Assembly: GCA_963663285.2 (NCBI GenBank)
Contig: CAXXNI010000005.1
Span: 1-64,000, forward strand
DNA from: CAXXOK01 sp963663285
GTDB taxonomy: Bacteria > Bacillota > Clostridia > Christensenellales > Aristaeellaceae
DNA length: 64,000 nt
Reading direction: 5' to 3'
In this document: positions 17,548 through 24,481 of the stretch, one piece after another
How positions within the stretch are numbered: position 1 is the stretch's first letter
Layout of the letters: every line of letters starts with the position of its first letter
Made by a program: the position numbers and the translations under genes
Notes under the pieces: generated by a model
Seen by the model: the letters and a program-made list of their open reading frames with translations, nothing else
Database searches by the model: none
What the model was told of the DNA's origin: nothing

Positions 17548-18258
17548 TTACCGCCTGCGGTATCCCGCGGGGGTCATGCCGGTGTGGCGCTGAAAATGCT
17601 CGCGAAAATACTTGGCGTCGCTGTACCCTACCATCGCCCCGACTTCTTTTACGGTATAGCGGTAGTTGTTCAGCAGCCGGCAGGCTTCGCGCATGCGGAT
17701 GCGGGTAAGATAATCCTTATAATTCACCCCAAGCTCCCGGCGAAACAGCGTACCCAGATAGGATGGGCTGATGTAAGCGCGGTCGGCAATATCCGCAAGG
17801 GTGATGTTATGGTCGAAATTCAAATCGATATAGCTTTTGGCAATCGCGATGATGCGGGAGTAGGAGGCGTACTCGCTGCCGTTGAACTGTAGCCGGCTGA
17901 CGATGGAGCGCACAGCGCGGTTCAGCTCGGGCCGGTTGGTCGGCTTGGGAATAAAATCTTCCACGTCCAGCTGTACGGCCAAGCGTGCGTTTGCAAACGT
18001 GGTATCTTCACTGACGATTAAAAAGTGTGTGTTTACGCCGCCGTCCGATATTTTGCGGATCACGTCGAAAGCCGTCATATCCGCAAAAGCAATGTTGGTG
18101 ATCACCAGCTCCGGCCGGTTGGTGTGTATCTGCTCCAGCAGCTGTGCGCCGGTAGACACGCGGCCGGTAATTTCGATGCCGAAGCGTTCGCAATCCAAAA
18201 TGCGGCAGATACTGTTGATCTCCGCCGGATCACGGTCGGCAATAATCGCTTGAAACAT
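17548..18258 (-). CDS. Orphan response regulator with AraC output domain and atypical receiver
   Basis: A 236-residue protein. Residues 1-120 form a CheY-like receiver and about 135-236 an AraC/XylS double helix-turn-helix (YISPSYLGTLFRRELG and VGYSDAKYFREHFQRHTGMTPAGYR). The receiver keeps the acidic pair (ADRD, 7-10) and the Lys in IPKP. The phospho-acceptor position is Asn55 (VITNIAF) instead of Asp, so normal phosphorylation is unlikely. No histidine kinase lies nearby. ATG 18258 follows GGAGGATGCTTG. Targets are unknown; the nearby als or ROK promoters are candidates only by proximity. Confidence 0.88.
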   Translation of the reverse strand: MFQAIIADRDPAEINSICRILDCERFGIEITGRVSTGAQLLEQIHTNRPELVITNIAFADMTAFDVIRKISDGGVNTHFLIVSEDTTFANARLAVQLDVEDFIPKPTNRPELNRAVRSIVSRLQFNGSEYASYSRIIAIAKSYIDLNFDHNITLADIADRAYISPSYLGTLFRRELGVNYKDYLTRIRMREACRLLNNYRYTVKEVGAMVGYSDAKYFREHFQRHTGMTPAGYRRR

Positions 18259-18738
18259 CAAGCATCCTCCTTTCCCGGGGGGTCGTGTGCAGCAGGAGGC
18301 TGTGACCGGGCAGGCCACGGAGAGTTCCTATGTTATCGATCATTTTCTAAGCCTATTATAGTGCGTTAAGGCGGTTGTTCGTCAACGGGTACAAGGCGAA
18401 ATTCGTGGATTTGTCCCCTTTGAGTGTGAGTTTACCCCCTTATTCTAGCATAAAACGCATATTTTGAACAGCAAGCGATGATGTTTCAATACGGCTCAAT
18501 CCGTGTACATGGAAGGCGTAACCAGACGGAGCAAACGCCTTTTGGCGGTAGCGGCAAGCGGCGCACGAAGAACGCGATACGGCGGCGGGATGAGCGCATA
18601 CCACTGGACAAAACCCCAAAGTGTTGGGGTTGGTACTGCTGGTGAAATGCAGGCCGCGATAGCAAACCGCTATTGGGTAATACGGATAACGGATATAGAA
18701 ACTTTAAGACCGCCCATCAGAAAGAGAGGCGCAGTAAG
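18259..18738. other. Divergent intergenic region with several hairpins
   Basis: The 480 bases are non-coding. Hairpins are an AGGCGT/ACGCCT stem ending in TTTT (about 18514-18542) and an AACCCCAA-AGTG-TTGGGGTT stem (18612-18633) nested inside an outer TACCA/GGTA pairing. This could be a leader RNA or short ncRNA for the DUF4256 gene. It matches no riboswitch I know. Confidence 0.4.
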
Positions 18739-19302
18739 ATGCCCAAAAAGAATACCCTGACGGATGTACAGAAGGATGAACTGCTTGCGACCCTGCAAGC
18801 GCGTTTTGCGCAAAACCCCGCCCGCCACGAAAGCTTGGAATGGGATGACGTGCGCGGTCGGCTGGAAACGCAGCCCGATAAACTGGCGGCGCTGTTTGCC
18901 ATGGAGCAAACCGGCGGCGAGCCGGACGTAACCGGGCTGGAACCGTACACGGGCGAAGTTGTATTTGCTGATTGCGCTGCGGAAACGCCCGCAGGGCGCA
19001 GAAGCCTGTGCTATGATGCCGAGGCGCTGAACGCCCGCAAGGCGAATAAACCGCAAAACAGCGCCGTCGCTATGGCGGAGGAAATGGGTGTGGAGCTGAT
19101 GACGGAGGCTGGGTACCGCGACCTGCAGCAGTTGGGTGCGTTTGACGAGAAAACCAGCAGCTGGGTGCTTACACCGCCGGAGGTGAGGGCGTTGGGCGGC
19201 GCGCTGTTCTGCGACCGCCGCTACGGGCAGGTGTTTACGTACCACAACGGCGCGGACTCGTACTATGCCGCCAGAGGGTTCCGGGCGACGCTGCGGGTAT
19301 AG
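18739..19302 (+). CDS. DUF4256 family protein
   Basis: A 187-residue soluble protein of unknown function matching the DUF4256 pattern from end to end: ELLATLQARFAQNPARH, LEWDDV, MEQTGGEPDV, RRSLCYDAEAL, NKPQNSA, and the C-terminal GGALFCDRRYGQVFTYHNGA with YYAARGFRATLRV. It is full length for the family. ATG 18739 follows AGAGAGG at about 9 bases. It is monocistronic and ends at a hairpin shared with the convergent gene. The biochemical role is not known. Confidence 0.9.
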   Translation: MPKKNTLTDVQKDELLATLQARFAQNPARHESLEWDDVRGRLETQPDKLAALFAMEQTGGEPDVTGLEPYTGEVVFADCAAETPAGRRSLCYDAEALNARKANKPQNSAVAMAEEMGVELMTEAGYRDLQQLGAFDEKTSSWVLTPPEVRALGGALFCDRRYGQVFTYHNGADSYYAARGFRATLRV

Positions 19303-19344
19303 CCCCGGCCGCCGCGAACACGGCATGAAACAAGACAAAGCAAA

Positions 19345-19393
19345 AAGAAGCGGATTGGCTTGCACAATGCATGGAAAGGCCAATCCGCTTCTT
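19345..19393. terminator. Bidirectional terminator
   Basis: A 15-bp stem (AAGAAGCGGATTGGC/GCCAATCCGCTTCTT) with A- and T-rich ends lies between the convergent genes ending at 19302 and 19434. Confidence 0.75.
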
Positions 19394-19433
19394 ATCCTGT
19401 CCTGCCGTATGAACCTAAGTTTACGGCTTTCTA

Positions 19434-20123
19434 CTAGAATTTCGCGGCAATCTCACAGATGGTGTCGGTGCTGAAGGCAAACCACGTAGGGCGGTCTTTT
19501 TGCTCAATAGCGGCGGTAAAGGCGTTGTATTCCGCTTCGGTAACGGTTTGACCGCCGATATCATACAGCACGTCCGTGCCACTGCTATGGCTGTGGCAGG
19601 TATCGGTCCATACCAGCTGGTTCTCTCCAAACCGGATGTGATACCAACCGTTATCCATAGCCCCGTCGGAGCCGAACAGGTCGCCTTCCAGCGTTACATC
19701 CTCCATGGCGCGCAAACCGAGGCCAAAACCTTGAACGGTACCCGCGTTATCATGAAAAATCTCATAATATTCCGGGTAGCCTTCGGCGTCAATCAGCTCC
19801 AGTATCAGCTCCGGCAGGCCGTCGGCGTCCAAATCCATCACGCAGAAACGGCTGAATGTGGTAAAGGAGCCAAACACCTCCGCATACCATTCGTTGTCCG
19901 TATCCGAAAAAGCCAGTTCGTGTACGAATCCGTAGGGGCTATCGGGCTCGTTGTATAACAGATAGGGCTGCTGATCCATCACCACAGCCGCGTACGCCTG
20001 CATTACAGTCTTGGGGGTAGGGGTTTCCTGCTGGGCAAAAGCACAGGCAGGGAAGAGAAATAGCAACACCAAAAGGACGGTAACCAGGGAGCGGGAAAAG
20101 GATCGGGAGGGAAGGTTTTTCAT
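19434..20123 (-). CDS. Secreted protein of unknown function
   Basis: A 229-residue exported protein. The signal peptide has an Arg/Lys-rich n-region, a leucine-rich core and cleavage near CAFA-QQ. The Cys sits in FPAC, a poor lipobox. The mature part is acidic and carries a calcium-type DLDADGLPEL motif around residue 98, as in many Clostridial secreted proteins that measure or bind ligands. The spacing of the Shine-Dalgarno is weak at ATG 20123. It is monocistronic. I recognise no enzymatic domain. Confidence 0.75.
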   Translation of the reverse strand: MKNLPSRSFSRSLVTVLLVLLFLFPACAFAQQETPTPKTVMQAYAAVVMDQQPYLLYNEPDSPYGFVHELAFSDTDNEWYAEVFGSFTTFSRFCVMDLDADGLPELILELIDAEGYPEYYEIFHDNAGTVQGFGLGLRAMEDVTLEGDLFGSDGAMDNGWYHIRFGENQLVWTDTCHSHSSGTDVLYDIGGQTVTEAEYNAFTAAIEQKDRPTWFAFSTDTICEIAAKF

Positions 20124-20389
20124 TCATAAACGCCACTTTTCGTATATTTTCCGGTAGTTTAGTGCATCCATGCGGTGTGGGTGAGCTGCCGTGTTCAGCC
20201 ATAGAACGCCGAAACGGGGCAAAACCATGCTTAAAATGCGCAGGTTTTTTATAGGAGCCATCAACCGGAAATAGAGGATAAAAGCAGGCGGCTGAAAAAG
20301 AGTATACAGGGCAAACCATGGCGCTGCAGGCAGAACCATGGGGAGTTGGGAAGAGCCAACGCAAGGAAAAACGCACAGGAGGAGAAACG

Positions 20390-20707
20390 ATGGAACGTTT
20401 TGCGTGGAAGGGCCGCATTAAAAAGGGAATGGAAGCGGAGTATAAACGGCGGCATGATGAAATATGGCCGGAAATGAAGGAATTGCTCAAATCCGCAGGC
20501 ATTGGCAATTACTCCATCTGGAGCGATGGGGAGACTGTATTCGGCTATTACGAGTGTGAAAACGGCATTGCGTATGCCGAAAAAGCGCAGGCGGGCAGCC
20601 CGGTAGTCGACCGCTGGAATGCGTACATGCAGCCGGTGCTGGAGTTGGATATGGACCCCGCGACCGGGGCACAGCCCAAGCTGAGGCAAATGTTTTTACT
20701 GGAATAG
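20390..20707 (+). CDS. rhaM: L-rhamnose mutarotase
   Basis: A 105-residue dimeric alpha+beta barrel protein of the RhaM family that interconverts alpha and beta anomers of L-rhamnose. Matching features are the early FAWKGRIKKGMEAEYKRRHDEIWPEM segment with the catalytic His, NYSIWSDGETVFGYYE, and RWNAYMQPVLE. The start is ATG 20390 behind AGGAGGAGAAACG; the longer frame from 20318 has no site. RhaA and RhaB are not in the window, but the aldolase rhaD follows 0.8 kb downstream, so this is part of a split rhamnose locus. Confidence 0.92.
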   Translation: MERFAWKGRIKKGMEAEYKRRHDEIWPEMKELLKSAGIGNYSIWSDGETVFGYYECENGIAYAEKAQAGSPVVDRWNAYMQPVLELDMDPATGAQPKLRQMFLLE

Positions 20708-20817
20708 GCGGAGAATCCCTTAAAAATAGGGTTTACAAGCAATTTTTCAACCGCTTTTTCAGCCTTGTGCAATACCTGCACGGCACAAGAGGAAATATTA
20801 CGGATACATGCAAATAT
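20708..20817. other. Spacer between rhaM and ncRNA promoter
   Basis: The 110 bases are non-coding. They include a weak inverted repeat GCAATACCTGCACGGC region but no clear terminator after rhaM. Confidence 0.35.
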
Positions 20818-20846
20818 TTGACAAAACAATGGATTTGTGATAGTAT
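20818..20846 (+). promoter_or_regulatory. Strong promoter of candidate ncRNA
   Basis: -35 TTGACA (20818-20823), a 17-base spacer and extended -10 TGATAGTAT (20838-20846). Overlapping TATAAT at 20844-20849 strengthens it. Transcription would start near 20853. Confidence 0.75.
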
Positions 20847-20852
20847 AATAGT

Positions 20853-21025
20853 ACAGATGGGAGAGGATCCCATCTAGAGCGACGAAACCAGTACCGATTC
20901 AAGTTCCGGTAGGTGGTGGAGCTCACCGTAGGGTTGCGCGAAAGCCTCAACTTGAATAGGCCATGCAGGTGGCTGAAAGAAAACGCGAGAACACAGGAGC
21001 GTAAAGCTCCTGTGTTTCGTATATA
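20853..21025 (+). ncRNA. Candidate structured non-coding RNA between rhaM and rhaD
   Basis: About 170 bases behind a near-consensus promoter with no ribosome binding site or open frame that fits. A 7-bp hairpin (GATGGGA/TCCCATC, 20856-20874) comes first. A purine-rich single strand GAGCGACGAAACC follows. A perfect 9-bp helix ATTCAAGTT/AACTTGAAT (20897-20905 with 20949-20957) encloses two smaller stems, including GGTT/AGCC. The 3' end is a perfect 10-bp terminator-like stem ACACAGGAGC/GCTCCTGTGT (20991-21015) with a weak U-tract. Length and design recall free-standing classes such as raiA or 6S RNA, but I cannot match a consensus. Confidence 0.6.
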
Positions 21026-21498
21026 CGGAAAAAAGAGGGCCGTTTGCCGTAATTGCGCGGAAAACGGCGTTGTTTCGGCTGTGATGCGGTACGGGACAGA
21101 AGATGGAGAAGCTGCGCAGCCAAGTGCATACCACGTAACGGAGAATACCGCAAGACGCTGCAAACTCCAGCAATGAAAATAAAGGGAAACGGAACGCGTA
21201 AGCGAATTGTTTACTACGGATGAAGTATGAGGATACGTTTTATTTTGTGTTGTTGTTTCGCATTTTATGAAAGCGCTTTCGCAAACGGCGGGAAGCGTCC
21301 GTTGCCGGGTTTTATGCACCGCATAGGTTCCTGCCGCGGTATTTTGGGTGCTTGGCCAAACGGCGGAAAGCGTGCCTGCCAAGCCTTTTAAAATGATGAT
21401 AGAGATAGATTGCCGGCCGCGGCCGTTTTCGCCGCAAACCCATGGTTTACCATAGCAACCGCCTGCGAGGCCGATGTTTTGAAAGCGAGGGAAAACCG
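21026..21498. promoter_or_regulatory. rhaD upstream region with cre site at 21268-21281
   Basis: The 470 bases are non-coding. TGAAAGCGCTTTCG at 21268-21281 matches the CcpA catabolite-responsive element (13 of 14 palindromic consensus positions), placing rhaD under carbon catabolite control. A further GCCGTTT/AAACGGC stem at 21039-21068 followed by GTTGTTTC may be a second 3' end for the ncRNA. Confidence 0.65.
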
Positions 21499-22341
21499 AT
21501 GAAGATGACGGATCTGCAATCCATCCAAAAGGTAGTGCGCACCTGCAACGACGGTTGGCTGCAGGGCTGGCACGAGCGCAACGGCGGTAACCTGACCTAT
21601 CGCATGACCCCGGCGGAAGTGGAGCAGTGCAAGCCGTTTTTGGCGGCGCAGCCCGGCGAGTGGACGGCGATGGAGGTAACAGCGCAAAATCTGGCGGGGG
21701 AATACTTTATTTCCACCGGCAGCGGACGGTTTATGCGCAACGTATCGCTGGTGCCGCAAAGCAACCTGTGCATTCTGGAAATTAACGAGCAGGGCAACGC
21801 GTGGCGCATCGTATGGGGGCTGGAGGAGGGCGGCGTGCCCACCAGCGAGTTTCCCAGCCATTTTTTGAATCACAGTGTGTGCAAAACAGCCTCCTGCGGC
21901 ACAAGCCGCGTCATCTACCATGCGCACACCCCGAATGTAATTGCCATGACCTACATCCTGCCGCTGACGGCCAAAGCATTTTCCCGGGCGCTGTGGAAAA
22001 GCGCGACCGAATGCCCCGTGGTGTTTCCCGGCGGCGTGGGCGTAGTACCGTGGATGGTGCCCGGCGGGGCGGAAATCGCGCTGGCAACCAGCGAACTGAT
22101 GAAGCAGTATGACGCTGTCGTTTGGGCCCACCACGGCCTGTTTGTCAGCGGTTCGGATTTGGATACGGCTTTTGGCTTGATGCACACCATTGAGAAAGCC
22201 GCCGAAGTCTACATGAAGGTGCTGTCCTCCGGCGCGCCCCTGCTGCAAACCATATCCGATGATGATCTGCGTGCCATCGCCAAGGCGTTTCACGTGACCA
22301 TCCGGGAAGCGTTTTTACAGGAAGACGACGAAAACGACTGA
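21499..22341 (+). CDS. rhaD: Rhamnulose-1-phosphate aldolase
   Basis: A 280-residue class II zinc aldolase that splits L-rhamnulose-1-phosphate into dihydroxyacetone phosphate and L-lactaldehyde. It matches RhaD in WHERNGGNLTYR, the FISTGSGRFMRN segment, zinc ligands in VIYHAHTPNVIAMTY and in AVVWAHHGLFVSG, and the RhaD-specific VVFPGGVGVVPWMVPGG. Length agrees with the family (about 275). ATG 21499 follows GCGAGGGAAAACCG. The next gene begins a separate unit. Confidence 0.94.
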   Translation: MKMTDLQSIQKVVRTCNDGWLQGWHERNGGNLTYRMTPAEVEQCKPFLAAQPGEWTAMEVTAQNLAGEYFISTGSGRFMRNVSLVPQSNLCILEINEQGNAWRIVWGLEEGGVPTSEFPSHFLNHSVCKTASCGTSRVIYHAHTPNVIAMTYILPLTAKAFSRALWKSATECPVVFPGGVGVVPWMVPGGAEIALATSELMKQYDAVVWAHHGLFVSGSDLDTAFGLMHTIEKAAEVYMKVLSSGAPLLQTISDDDLRAIAKAFHVTIREAFLQEDDEND

Positions 22342-22449
22342 CCCTGCTGCCCGAAGCACAGAAAAAAGACAAATCATCCTGCGTGCGGCTGCCTGCTGCG
22401 TGCGGCGTGATTCTTACGTAAAAACATCGCCCGGCTGCCGCCCGTCCCC

Positions 22450-22478
22450 TTTCAAAATCCAAAGGGTTGTTGTATAAT
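22450..22478 (+). promoter_or_regulatory. Promoter of the ireB-ruvX-DUF1292 operon
   Basis: -10 TATAAT at 22473-22478 with a weak -35 (TTTCAA, 22450-22455) 17 bases upstream, 30 bases before the ireB start. Confidence 0.55.
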
Positions 22479-22508
22479 GAGGATAATCACAATGAGGGAG
22501 TGAGGCTA

Positions 22509-22772
22509 GTGGCTACGGAAATGAACGGTACAACCAGATTCTCCCCTGTGGTGGAGGGCACGGATCGTGCCAGCGATATTCTGGAGCATGTATACCGTGC
22601 GCTGCAGGCCAAGGGGTACGACCCGGTAACGCAGCTGGTGGGGTATATCATCTCCGGTGACCCCACTTACATTACCAGCTATAATCAGGCGCGCAGCATG
22701 GTGTGCCGGCTGGAACGCGACGAAATTGTAGAAGAGCTCGTGCGAGCCTACGTGAAGGGGCTGGACGCGTGA
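22509..22772 (+). CDS. ireB: IreB family regulatory protein (DUF965)
   Basis: An 87-residue small regulator of the IreB/YrzL family, in Enterococcus a substrate of the IreK serine/threonine kinase. The core DRASDILEHVYRALQAKGYDP, QLVGYIISGDPTYI and ERDEIVEELVRAYVKG matches the family throughout. The start is GTG 22509 behind GAGGGAG at 8 bases, which gives the normal family length. An internal ATG would be too short at the N-terminus. Its stop overlaps the ruvX start (GTGA). In most Firmicutes alaS precedes this gene; here alaS lies 10 kb away. Confidence 0.92.
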   Translation: MATEMNGTTRFSPVVEGTDRASDILEHVYRALQAKGYDPVTQLVGYIISGDPTYITSYNQARSMVCRLERDEIVEELVRAYVKGLDA

Positions 22773-23203
22773 CAGATAACCGGCGGATTATCGCGCTGGA
22801 TGTGGGCGACGTGCGCATCGGCGTAGCGGTCAGCGACCCTACGCGCACCATTGCCCAGCCGCTGGAAGTGTATAAGCGCGTCGGCTTTGGGCCGGACAGC
22901 CGTTATGTACAGGCGCTGTGCGACAAGTACCAAACCACCGACGTATTGCTGGGGCTGCCCCTGAATATGGACGGCACACGCGGCGGGCAGGCACAAAAGG
23001 TGCAGGCCTTTGGCGATGTGCTGGCCGGGCTGGGCCTGCGCATATTGTATACCGATGAACGGATGACCACCGTTACCGCCGAACATGCGCTGATCGCAGG
23101 CGGCGTGCGGCGCGACGGCCGCAAACAGCATGTGGATAAGCTGGCCGCCACCATTATACTGGAGCAATATCTGGCGGGCGGGGAAACGCCCCCCAAAGCA
23201 TAG
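22769..23203 (+). CDS. ruvX: Putative pre-16S rRNA nuclease / Holliday junction resolvase RuvX
   Basis: A 144-residue RNase H-fold nuclease of the YqgF/RuvX family. Motifs are ALDVGDVRIGVAVSD at the N-terminus with the first catalytic Asp, LLGLPLNMDGTRG, YTDERMTT and HVDKLAATIILEQYL with the last Asp. The GTG start at 22769 overlaps the ireB stop by 4 bases. Conserved linkage with ireB and DUF1292 supports the call. In E. coli YqgF matures the 16S rRNA 5' end. Confidence 0.93.
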   Translation: MTDNRRIIALDVGDVRIGVAVSDPTRTIAQPLEVYKRVGFGPDSRYVQALCDKYQTTDVLLGLPLNMDGTRGGQAQKVQAFGDVLAGLGLRILYTDERMTTVTAEHALIAGGVRRDGRKQHVDKLAATIILEQYLAGGETPPKA

Positions 23204-23232
23204 CGCAGCCGAAAGGCAAAGGAGCGACTTGT

Positions 23233-23538
23233 ATGAAGGATCAGGAGCAAAATGATTCCGAAGAGCTGATGCAAACGGTGACGTTGCAGGATGAAGACGG
23301 CAACGATTTGAACTTCGACCATCTGGCCACGGTGGAATACCGCGGCAGCCACTACATTCTGCTGGAAGCGCAGCAGGACATGGAAGACTGCAAGCAGGGC
23401 GAAAGCATCATTCTGCGGATTGAACAGGACGAAGCCGGAGACGATGTGTACGCCACCATTGAGGACGAGGACGAGTACCAGCAGGTATTCCAGAAATGTC
23501 TGCAGCTGATGGAAGAAGAGGACGAGGACGAAGAATAA
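23233..23538 (+). CDS. DUF1292 family protein
   Basis: A 101-residue very acidic protein of the YrzB/DUF1292 family: TLQDEDGNDLNFDHLATVEYRGSHYILL, then a second beta hairpin ending VYATIEDEDEYQQVFQKCLQLM and an acidic tail. It sits last in the conserved ireB-ruvX-DUF1292 operon. The function is unknown. ATG 23233 follows AAAGGAGCGACTTGT. A Cys-rich paralogue is at 26423. Confidence 0.9.
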   Translation: MKDQEQNDSEELMQTVTLQDEDGNDLNFDHLATVEYRGSHYILLEAQQDMEDCKQGESIILRIEQDEAGDDVYATIEDEDEYQQVFQKCLQLMEEEDEDEE

Positions 23539-23562
23539 CCTTTTTACAAGGTTGATAAAGCT

Positions 23563-23594
23563 AAGACGCCGCGAAAATTTTTCGCGGCGTTTCT
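23563..23594 (+). terminator. Terminator of the ireB operon
   Basis: Stem CGCCGCGAAAA/TTTTCGCGGCG followed by TTTCTGCTT, starting about 25 bases after the stop. A dispersed repeat word begins immediately after it at 23594. Confidence 0.85.
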
Positions 23595-23812
23595 GCTTGC
23601 CCCAAAAAGCGCATCTGCTTTGTTACCGGCACCGCAATAGGCGGTCATGTACGTGTCTGTGCACGCTCTGCCTATCTGCGGCTTGGCTTCGCGTATCTGC
23701 ACCTTTTTGCACAAGCAGGGTGCTCTGCGTATATTGGGTTTATATTCATTTGAGGAGTTACGAAAAACTTCAAACGCTCTGTTTGCTGTATCAAACGGCT
23801 GGGACGGGTGCG
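23595..23812. repeat. Dispersed terminator-linked repeat copy and spacer
   Basis: GCTTGCCCCAAAAAGCGCATCTGC from 23594 is related to words at 9472, 25931 and 55672. The rest of the stretch has no gene that I can support. Confidence 0.45.
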
Positions 23813-24304
23813 TCAGGGACGGATGTCGATGCTTTCAATTTGCGCGTAATTATCGAAGAGCACCGCCATGTCGGCGGTACGCAGCGCGATGCAGCCCTGC
23901 GTCCAGTCCGTATCCACCGGACCTTCGTGCAGGTAAATCTCGCCGCCCAGCACCGTGCCCCACGGCGGTCTGCGCCCTTCGCGGTGGGCGGCCATAATGG
24001 CGTCTCGCGTTTCGGCGGTAATATCGCCCTGCGTGTAGGCAAGCTGCGCGTCCCGCTCGCCGGGGTAGCTGATACCCAGGCTTTTGCCGTACTTCCCCTG
24101 CGCTTTTACCATGCAGACGGTGTATACGCCTTCCGGCGTGCGGCCGTCGCCCTCCCGCGTTTTTGCGCCTTGCGGCACGCGGCCAAGCGCCACCGGCGCG
24201 CGCAGCAGTACGCGCCCGTCCTTAAATAACATAAGCAACCGGTTCGCCTTTTCCACAACCACCCGCACAGCGCGCCCGCCTTCTTCCTCCGCAAATTTGA
24301 ACAT
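23813..24304 (-). CDS. L,D-transpeptidase (YkuD) catalytic domain protein
   Basis: A 163-residue protein consisting almost only of a YkuD domain. VVVEKANRLLMLFKDGRVLL starts the fold, and GDGRTPEGVYTV and LHEGPVDTDWTQGCIAL hold the active His and Cys. Relatives form 3-3 peptidoglycan cross-links or bind proteins to the wall. No signal peptide is visible from ATG 24304 and the start has no good ribosome binding site, so an unusual start or a cytoplasmic role is possible. The long antisense frame that extends upstream over the foldase gene is not coding. Confidence 0.8.
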   Translation of the reverse strand: MFKFAEEEGGRAVRVVVEKANRLLMLFKDGRVLLRAPVALGRVPQGAKTREGDGRTPEGVYTVCMVKAQGKYGKSLGISYPGERDAQLAYTQGDITAETRDAIMAAHREGRRPPWGTVLGGEIYLHEGPVDTDWTQGCIALRTADMAVLFDNYAQIESIDIRP

Positions 24305-24337
24305 ACTGCAACATTCTGTAAACCCTTTGCAAAACCC

Positions 24338-24366
24338 TTGCGCGCGGGGTGTGCGTGTGTCATAAT
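24338..24366 (+). promoter_or_regulatory. Promoter of the foldase gene
   Basis: -35 TTGCGC (24338-24343), 17 bases, -10 CATAAT (24361-24366), about 110 bases upstream of the start codon at 24482. Confidence 0.55.
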
Positions 24367-24481
24367 AAAATAAGCGTTGCATATGGCCGCTTGTGAGAAA
24401 ACATGTGGAAATATTGAACGGGATTACCGTATTCTCAACAAACTGCTTTGATAACAAAGCAAAGGAAAGGACGAAATAAGA

